NCBI GenBank assembly: GCA_030998225.1
Contig: JAPYXD010000522.1
Location: forward strand, 3,038,001 to 3,102,000
Source of the DNA: Diplolepis rosae
Lineage: Eukaryota > Arthropoda > Insecta > Hymenoptera > Diplolepididae
Direction of reading: 5' to 3'
DNA: 64,000 nucleotides
Each line of letters starts with the position of its first letter. Position 1 is the first letter of the stretch. Below are positions 57,269 through 64,000 of the stretch, in pieces. The position numbers and the translations under genes were made by a program. The notes under the pieces are model-generated. The model saw nothing but the letters and a program-made list of their open reading frames with translations, made no database searches and was not told the DNA's origin.

Positions 57269-57964
57269 GTAAATATTTCTTTAACTGTTCTTATTTTTTG
57301 CAAATCAAAAAATTATAAAATTAATGAGATTCTTGAAATTTAACAAAATTTTTATACTTTTTCTCCTCAATTATTTTCAGAATTTAACGTTATTTCTCGG
57401 TAGTACCCATAAAATAAAAGATATTAAGGCGTATTGACGATTCAATTTGTTATATCGTATTCAATACCATGTATTGAAATCTGTATCCTTAAATACCTTC
57501 TAACAGATTAAAACGCCCGTGTCAGTATTCAACGTGTCCTAGCTGATAGAAATGTCCAAAATATCTATTTGCTGTTGAAAATATTTTTTGAAAAAACGGA
57601 AAGTAAATAAATGTACATAATGATTGTATATTTTCAAAAATTTTAGCGATATGTATATTAGAAGATTATTTCTTTTAACTAGTTTTGCATGAAAAACTTA
57701 ATTAAACCTTGAAACATTTACAAAATAAAATACGATATTTTTAAGGTGTTAATTTTTTATCTGTTGATCACTGCTCAAAAGTGTACTATATCTGGAATTT
57801 TTTTCAAAATAATAATTAGTATTCACACAGCGCATTGTGAGTTTCAATTCGCACAAGTCATATTTATCAAATTTATGAAATAATAAAAAATGATATTAGT
57901 CAAATTTTACATGAATTTTGAAAATCACATATTAGAGATTGTATAGTGTGAAAAAAGGAATATT

Positions 57965-59629
57965 TTTTTTTTTTGAGGAAGGGAGAAATGCTTTATGCAC
58001 CGTCAAGGGAACTCCGTGTCTAGGCCGTGGAATCTCACCCTGGAACTGCCGTTAGGCATTACTCCGGGGTGGGGGCCATCTTGAGGCGAAGTTGGCCTCT
58101 CCTCCTTGCTTCTCTCTACTTTGTTGCTGGACTCACTCCTCCAGTTCTCTTCTCCATGGCGGCCTTCCTAAGGCACCCTATTCGGGGCTGCCTCCCGAAA
58201 GGCCGCGCAACGCATAGTCCCCGGTATATGGTCATTCCGGGGTTTTTTCTCCCTTGCAGCACAGAGGAAGCACCTTGGCTTCCCGGTGCAGGAACCTGCA
58301 AAATGCCCCACCTGGCCGCATCTCCAGCAGCACCTGCTGCGGTCTGGACCTCGGCAGTCCGCCGCTATGTGGCCAAAGCCAAGGCAGTGGAAGCACCGGT
58401 TCACCTCCTTTTTCCTGCGGACTCTGCAGGAGACCCACCCGATCTTGATGTGGGTCCCCTTAAACAGCTTCAGCGCCCTTGCCTCCTCCAGAAGCACATA
58501 TGCTTTTTGTGGAACATTTCAGTTCGACCAGCAAATCCTTGGAGAGCGTCTCCCTGATTCCCTGGACTGCAGCACCCAGTTCGTCAGGGTTGACGCGCTT
58601 CTTGATATCGCGCAAGATGGAAGCGTAGCTCATTCCCTCCGCTGGTTTAATGAGCACCGCTTCTGGGCGCGCATGGCGAGATTTCTCCGGCGTTGTGGAG
58701 AGCTTCCTCTCTTTCTTCTTCTTGATTCGGGGATCCTTCCTGTTAGGAACCTCCACCCACTCCTTTTCTTTGTTAGAGGCTTTCGAACTCTTTTCTGCCG
58801 GCTTCTGCACCGCAGACACCTCCGGGCTCGCCGACGACTCTCTCGGCCGTTTACGGGTGTCCGGTGTGGACCTCGCAGCCGGCTGGGACTTCCTTCTGTT
58901 TTGGAGGTCTTACTTCCTTCATCTTTTGTACCATGAGGCCTCTCATCAGGTACTCGAAGGAGTCGAGGTAGCAGACGGTATCCTCAATGTCGTACCGTAG
59001 CGCCCTGAGCTCCTTCTTCGACTCCAGTATGCCGTCCCTGATAGGGAGGTGCATATTCTTCTTGGTACTGGAGAAGTTCACCATCTTCTCAGGGCCGATT
59101 CTACCCTCCTTAGGATCTCCAATTGTTTGTCGTTCTTCTCGTGGAGCCAGTCCCGGTACTGTCGTACCTGGGACTTATCGGTCTCGAACGCATCCACCGT
59201 CTCCTCCATCACGTCCAACTCGCCTCCAATCATCTCCTCACACATTGTTTTATTTAAATTTTTAAACTCCATTTTTATTCCCACGATTAGCTAGGGAAGT
59301 ATTCGGTCCGCCCCTGCAGAGCCCCGCATGCAGGGGTAAGGCCTCAATACTCTAGGAGGTGGCCTGATTTCCTAGAGACACTGTGTGAGACACGACTCCC
59401 TGGTGCCATGCAGCGCTCGGCACGGTAGTTAACACCTTGGCTTGGGGGTTATTCCTTCGGGAACATCCCTGGAACATTGTCCGCGACTGCCTATTTCGTT
59501 TTGTATCCGTATTCAGCAGTAACCCTCGGTACAGGGCCGCTGTATCCGCAACCTGAGGACGCGCCCGGTGGCCTGTTCTAGGGCCCCCTGCTTGGTTTTC
59601 GAGGAAACCAATGCAGGACCGGGGAAAAC
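57965..59629 (-). mobile_element. Half-LINE: 5' UTR plus ORF1 plus poly(A), with target duplication
   Basis: AGGAATATT occurs at 57956-57964 and 59630-59638 and brackets the insertion. Read on the - strand it has a GC-rich 5' region (59629-59290), an R1-like ORF1 (59284 to about 58116), about 150 bp of tail and a poly(A) run of about 12 (T on the + strand, ending 57974; two of these bases overlap the direct repeat). ORF2 is absent although both ends are present, so this is not ordinary 5' truncation. Confidence 0.78.
58116..59284 (-). pseudogene. ORF1 of the half-LINE
   Basis: Four overlapping open segments in shifted frames (59284-59078, 59084-58851, 58819-58460, 58497-58168) form one gag-like protein. 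The N-terminus is helical (EMIGGELDVMEETVDAFETD). A basic linker follows (RIKKKKERKL), then SYASILRDIKKRVNPDELG, then WVSCRV and the knuckles CFHCLGFGHIAADC and CWRCGQVGHFAGSC, plus CFLC as a partial third. At least three frameshifts make it non-functional. Confidence 0.85.
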
Positions 59630-59638
59630 AGGAATATT

Positions 59639-60281
59639 AGAATGAACATGTATAAAAGTATTGAAGTCACACCAGACACAAGCAGATCACACACAAAACT
59701 ATTGAATACGTTTGCACAGTTTTAAAAAACATATTCGTGCTCTTGATGGGAAAAAATTGCAAATTTACGTATCAAATCTGTTGCTTCAGATTTAATGGTA
59801 ACATTTTTGCTATATAACTTCAAATGATTCATATTTTTCATTTTGAATCTGTTTAAAATGATTCACTTTTCACGTACTTGTGAATATTACTGTTGAATCT
59901 ATTTAAACAGATTCAATCTACATATCAAGAGTTCATGTGATTTAGACGTCAGCTCGACTTTTACATTTGTAACAAACGATTCTGACGAAACAGATAAACT
60001 TGAGAAATGTGGCATCTTTTATATTCATCAAGCCTATTTCCCAATCTCAAAAGACAGATACAAGTTATCTGTATTTGTTGAAACAGATACAGATGGAAGT
60101 TTTAATCTGCCTTGTCTCCAATACACTATTCTAACGGTGGCGGTTGAATATATCCCTGCTTAAATAAACCGTTAGTGCATTGGTTGGAACCGGGTAAAAC
60201 GCCATTCAGAACCCGGGGAGGTTTTCATTATAAGCTCTGGCATTTTATCCGGACCAGAGTTGGTTCTACCGGGATATTATA
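59639..60281. other. No gene recognised
   Basis: Contains several copies of TTTAAACAGATTCA-like words (59840-59920) but no clear element ends. Confidence 0.35.
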
Positions 60282-60435
60282 TTGGGTGCGCAACTAAGTT
60301 CCCGCTGTTTGTGGATAGATGTCTCCAGCAGTAAGTGCTGGTCGATTTTGACATACCCAAGACGTCATGAACAAAGTATAGACATACGGTAATCAAACCG
60401 TTTTTACACATTAGTGATTTTGTTTTGGCGTTATA

Positions 60436-61313
60436 CCAGGTGTACAAGTATGAAACCGGTAATTTTTTGAGAAAATACACGTTTATTTAATAAAAATGGT
60501 TATACATTTAATCTTCAAAGTAATGGCCATTGCTAGCCACACATTTTCCCCATCTCTCTGGTAATTTGTGTATTTGTTTTTTTAGTCAAACCAGTCATCG
60601 AGCCATTTTTTCACATTTTCGTAGGAATCGAAGCGCTGTTCAGCAAGTGCGTGCCCCATTGATGAAAATAAGTGGTAATCAGATGGAGCCAAGTCTGGTG
60701 AATAAGCCGCATGGGGGAGGGCTTCCCAGCTGTACGAATTTACCAATTCCCGAATCTTTTTTGTTCGATGTGCTGGTGCATTGTCATCAAGAAAAATCAC
60801 TTTGTGTTGCCTAGTTTGATATTCTTGACGTTTTTGGCGCAAAGCACGATTTAAATCGGCCAATTGTTGTTGGTAGCGTTTGACCATCATCTTCATCCAA
60901 TAATGCTTGCAATTCGGCATCTTCAAACTTTTTCGGTGGTTTTCCACGTTCTTCGTTTCTCACATCGAAATCGCCACTTTTAAACTTATTGAACCACTCG
61001 TTGCACTGTGTTTTGCCTAGAGCATGCTGGCTGTAAGCTTCCACAAGCATTCGATGGGCTTCCAAAGCAGATTTCTTCAATTTGTAACAAAAAATCTATG
61101 ATGTTCGCAAATCGTAGTTTGTTGGCACAAAAATCGACATTTTCACTAGGGAACAAAAATTAGTTGTTGTATGAAACTTGATTGTTTATGAACTGAATAT
61201 TGTTGACAGAACTCAATGCGAAGAAATGGCGTCAATGATTTGGTTTGACAGAGCGTATAGTTTTACCTAGCGACACATATATGTCATTACCGGTTTCATA
61301 CTTGTACACCTGG
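60436..61313 (-). mobile_element. Inner mariner, inserted in the leader of the outer one
   Basis: 24-bp terminal inverted repeats (CCAGGTGTACAAGTATGAAA at 60436; the exact inverse ends at 61313) flanked by TA at 60434-60435 and 61314-61315. Its transposase is on the - strand. Confidence 0.92.
60582..61140 (-). pseudogene. Mariner transposase of the inner element
   Basis: 61080-60811 encodes KKSALEAHRMLVEAYSQHAL, CNEWFNKFKSGDFDV and EDAELQALLDEDDGQT. After an internal deletion, 60900-60582 encodes KRYQQQLADLNRAL, FLDDNAPAH (second catalytic Asp), SPDLAPSDYHLF (third Asp kept) and NVKKWLDDWF. The block with the first catalytic Asp is missing, and a frameshift joins the two parts. Confidence 0.88.
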
Positions 61314-61334
61314 TATACTTGTGGTTGTGTGAAA

Positions 61335-61954
61335 ATGTCTGGTTTCGTGCCAAATAATCGTCATTAGCGAAAGGTGTTGATTTTCTTTTTTCACTCGAAG
61401 AAAACGGCGGCTGAAGCGCATCTAGAGCTCCAAAAAGTTTACGGGGTTGCTGCTCTAAGTGATTTCGATGTTGCCGACCGTCCGCGTGAAGGAAGTCCAA
61501 AAACCTCCGAAGACGCTGATGTTATTTATTATGAGCTGTTGAAACCGAATGAAACCATCACTGGGAAACGGTACCCAACGCAATTGATGCGTTTGAGCCG
61601 AGCACTGCGCGAAAAACGGCCACAATACAATTAGAGGCACGAAAAAGTGATTCTACAGCATGACAACGCTCGGCTTCACATTGCCAAACCCGTTAAAACC
61701 TACCTGGAAACGCTCCAAGGGGAAGTTCTACCCCGCCCGCCGTATTTCCCAGATATTGCCCCGTCCAATTATTACTTGTTCCAGTCAATGGCACATGGTC
61801 TGGCTCATCAGCAGTTCCGCTCATATGAAGACATCGAAAAATGACTTGATTCGTGGATAGCCTCAAAAGATAAACTTTTTTACCGTAACGGTATTCGAGC
61901 TCTACCAGAAAGATGGGCAAAAGTTGTAGCCAACGATGGGCAATACTTTGAATG
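61335..61954 (+). pseudogene. Mariner transposase of the outer element
   Basis: MSGFVPNNRH, a TAG, then FFFHSKKTAAEAHLELQKVY is the N-terminal domain. DFDVADRPREGSPKTSEDAD is the linker. LSRALREKRPQYN then KVILQHDNARLH holds the second catalytic Asp. YFPDIAPSNYYLF has Asn where the third Asp should be. WAKVVANDGQYFE ends it. The first-Asp block and part of the second helix-turn-helix are deleted. Confidence 0.85.
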
Positions 61955-62149
61955 ATTCATTTGTAACCATTTTTTCTCAATAAAGTTGCATTTTCATAAA
62001 AAAACAGCAGGTACTAAGTTGCTTACCTAATAAAATAATTGTGGAATGCTATCCGGAAGCAAACGAGTTCTACATGGGTAATATGTACTCAAATTAAATT
62101 ATTTTAATTGGAAAACGGGACCTAACAGGGCAAAGTTGGCTTCCGTCCG

Positions 62150-62510
62150 GGATTAGTATATGAAAATTGGACGCTCATCGAGTCATTCGTCTCACTTGTG
62201 GTGAAGAATAGGGAGCTCCATGGGCGTTGGGAGTGAAACAACGGGGAGTATCAGTAGAAATCGCATCGGGGCTTACGCCCCTGATCGCGAGTGCGGCTGG
62301 TCGGTTAAGCCTAATGGCGATCGGGCGGGGTGGGGGGATGGGGGTGAACGGATGACCAAAGAGTCGTACGCGACTATAAGCCGGAACCAATCGTCGGTGA
62401 ACTTCAGTGCCGAAAGGTGGTTCCGCGGGCGGTGTATTGGTTCGAAAGAGGGGGTCTTTGGTAGAAACACATGTTCTAACAGGGTTCTATCGAGTTCTAA
62501 TGGTTTTTTA
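62150..62510 (+). mobile_element. R1-like LINE 3'-end fragment, + strand
   Basis: Matches the reverse complement of about 53090-53420 (GGTTCCGCGGGCGGTGTATT here). It is the ORF2 end and 3' UTR of the LINE family, truncated 5' near 62150. Confidence 0.75.
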
Positions 62511-62514
62511 AGCA

Positions 62515-63738
62515 GGGACGCTTCAATAAGCTTTCGTTTTCTGGGTACTTATTATAGATGCAAAACTAACGCCCGTTAGGCAGGCCGACAAGCCACGCCA
62601 GCCAGGGAAGGAATAAAACGACCCCCCCCCCCCAAACGACGCGGGCAGCCAAGTCCGCCCAAGACGTAGGACCGCAGGTGCAGGCCCCGATGCGATTTCT
62701 ACTCGCCCCCGTTGTTGCCACGCTCTGCGCGCCCATCTTCGCTCCCTCGTCTTCATCACCAGGGTGATGAATGACTCGATAAGTACCCATTTTCGTTCAG
62801 ACTGGAGCATGAGAGAGACCATCGTGTCAGGGGTGAGTTGTGCGCCCACTTCCCGTCTGACAGCCTCTCTTGCCACGCCACACCTGGCACAGAAGAAGAG
62901 TGTGTGCTCTGCATTGTTCACAACGGAGCCGCAGTAGCTACACGACTCGTCCTCTCTTTTTTTGAAGCGCTTCAGGTACGCATTAAAGCAGCCACGGCCT
63001 GAAAGTGCTTGCGCCAGGTAAAAGCCGACTTGACCGTGCTTTCTATCTAGCCAGGTGGTGAGCTCCGGGATTAGACGGTGTGTCCATCTCCCGGATGGGT
63101 CACCATGCCATCTCGTCTGCCATTTCTCGACGAGTCTGCGCCTTCCATCTTTGAGGATGGCCTCCTTCGCGCGAGCGATTTCCTGCAGGTTGGTTAAGCA
63201 GGTGAGCTCCTTACGGAGCTGAAAGGTCTCTTTCCTTCCCGCCGCCAATAAGTCGATTGGCGGGAAGCTCGCCAGGACCAGCACAGCACTCGTCGAAACA
63301 GTTCGGTATGCTGAGACAATTCGCATCACCACACCTCTCTGTGCTGAGAACAGCTTCTTCAGGATAGCATGGTTGTTAAGCGCACTTGTCCAGATCGGAG
63401 CTGAATAAAGCAGCTTCGAATTAACCACGCTCGACACCAGCCTTCTCTTAGCTTTCCTGGGTCCAGCAATGCTAGGCATGAGCCGAGTCAGGGCGGCCCC
63501 ACATTGGATGGCTTTGGCAGTCGCGATCTACAGGTGTTCGCCGAAGCTAAGCCTTCGATCCAACTGCACTCCCAGGTACTTAATGCTCTTTTTCCACTTG
63601 ATTTCATGTTCCCCGTGAACGATCTTCGGATATTGGAAGGGTCTCCTGTCTGTGACCATCAAAGCCTCGGTCTTTTCAGGGGCCATTTTCAGGTCTCTGC
63701 TATCTAACCAACGCTTTGCCCGCCACAGACTATCATTG
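62515..63738 (-). mobile_element. R1-like LINE 3' part, - strand
   Basis: The best-preserved LINE piece in the window: RT C-terminus and all of the ORF2 C-terminal domain, 5'-truncated at about 63738. It faces the + strand fragment tail to tail. Confidence 0.85.
62523..63738 (-). pseudogene. LINE ORF2 C-terminal third
   Basis: One reading frame over about 400 codons with a single TAG near 63530. It starts SLWRAKRWLDSRDLKMAPEK (after the RT catalytic box) and continues KYLGVQLDRRLSFGEHL, then RLVSSVVNSKLLYSAPIWTS, FYLAQALSGRGCFNAYLKRF and CSYCGSVVNNAEHTLFFC (CX2CX7HX4C). A C tract at 62622-62633 lies within the reading frame as a Gly run. Length and order fit R1-clade ORF2 without its first two thirds. 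Confidence 0.88.
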
Positions 63739-64000
63739 ACTTTTTTTACTTTTTTGTTCATAACATTAAAGGTAATTATCCAATCATAATAACATCAGTT
63801 GAAAAGTTTTAGACAATTGAGTTGTGAACAAAATAAGCCGTCGCTTGATTTGATTTGAAGAGCATATATTCTGCTACTTTTCCGCCAATCTTCAACCAAA
63901 AAAGTAAAAAATTAACTGAGATATTAATTTGTTTAACAGAAGCTAAATTTCTCAGTTTTTCTGAATTTTCTCCGCTTCTAATTATCCCATCAGATTAAGC
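63739..64000. other. No gene recognised
   Basis: AT-rich flank beyond the LINE truncation point. Confidence 0.35.

Larger units (their letters stand above)
60282..62030 (+). mobile_element. Mariner, host of a nested mariner
   Basis: The terminal inverted repeats (TTGGGTGCGCAACTAAGTTC at 60282; the inverse ends at 62030) are flanked by TA. Without the inner element the leader runs straight into ATG at 61335. The transposase is broken. Confidence 0.88.

Noticed and set aside
58027..58936. Long + strand ORFs (176 and 216 codons) in GC-rich sequence
   Set aside because: They are opposite-strand shadows of the LINE ORF1, whose zinc knuckles are on the - strand.
62220..62579. 119-codon + strand ORF
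   Set aside because: The sequence is the 3' end of a + strand LINE fragment; the frame shows no conserved motif and ends in the neighbouring fragment.

Overview
The window is an AT-rich piece of an animal nuclear genome, most likely an insect. The insect call is an inference from many mariner/Tc1 copies, R1-like LINEs, Gypsy LTR elements with a tRNA-Gly-type primer site, and small exons with GT-AG splice sites. There is no bacterial operon structure, and I saw no CRISPR array, rRNA or tRNA gene.

Host genes. The best-supported host gene is a trypsin-fold serine protease homologue on the + strand. It is split into three exons (143-492, 13414-13674, 21802-21948) that join in phase 0 and together give one S1 domain of normal length. 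All three catalytic residues are replaced (His to Tyr, Asp to Asn, Ser to Met), so it should be a non-enzymatic homologue. Its introns of 12.9 and 8.1 kb are packed with dead transposons. The signal-peptide exon would lie upstream of the window. A possible signal-peptide exon of another gene (57211-57268, + strand) and a weak protease-like fragment on the - strand (about 40826-41020) hint at a dispersed family.

Layout. 1-1000: protease exon A and intron. 1000-6940: a dying Gypsy element invaded by a mariner-like element, a 1.1-kb repeat and a 1.9-kb fold-back element. 6980-9730: two Tc1/mariner relics, one with long terminal inverted repeats. 9774-12130: a possible LTR with promoter, an 11-bp minisatellite inside a hairpin, and a duplicated 0.2-kb repeat. 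13414-13674: protease exon B. 14570-15445: coding-like sequence I cannot identify. 15490-18370: R1-like LINE (- strand). 18780-21440: hairpin MITE and mariner fragments. 21802-21948: last protease exon. 22030-24780: LINE and mariner fragments. 25072-36193: a complete but inactivated 11.1-kb Gypsy-type element (copy 1). 36506-38852: a 0.4-kb MITE and a giant-arm fold-back element in one AT microsatellite. 39095-42254: two more Tc1/mariner relics. 44803-45313: hairpins. 45310-52215: an older relic of the same Gypsy family (copy 2), itself invaded by a GTAAC-rich element and by a palindromic element with hammerhead-like motifs. 53040-55150: R1-like LINE. 57965-59629: an ORF1-only half-LINE with poly(A) and target-site duplication. 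60282-62030: a mariner nested in a mariner. 62150-63738: two R1-like LINE 3' ends facing tail to tail.

How the parts relate. Little works together as a pathway. The window is a layered record of insertions into host introns. The two related Gypsy copies are the most informative pair: comparing them shows which stops and frameshifts are private to a copy, and that an unusual insert between RNase H and integrase (two AT-hooks plus an acidic Asp/Ser/Pro stretch) is ancestral. All coordinates of degraded elements are read by eye from the sequence and should be taken as good to a few bases at marked termini and to tens of bases elsewhere.
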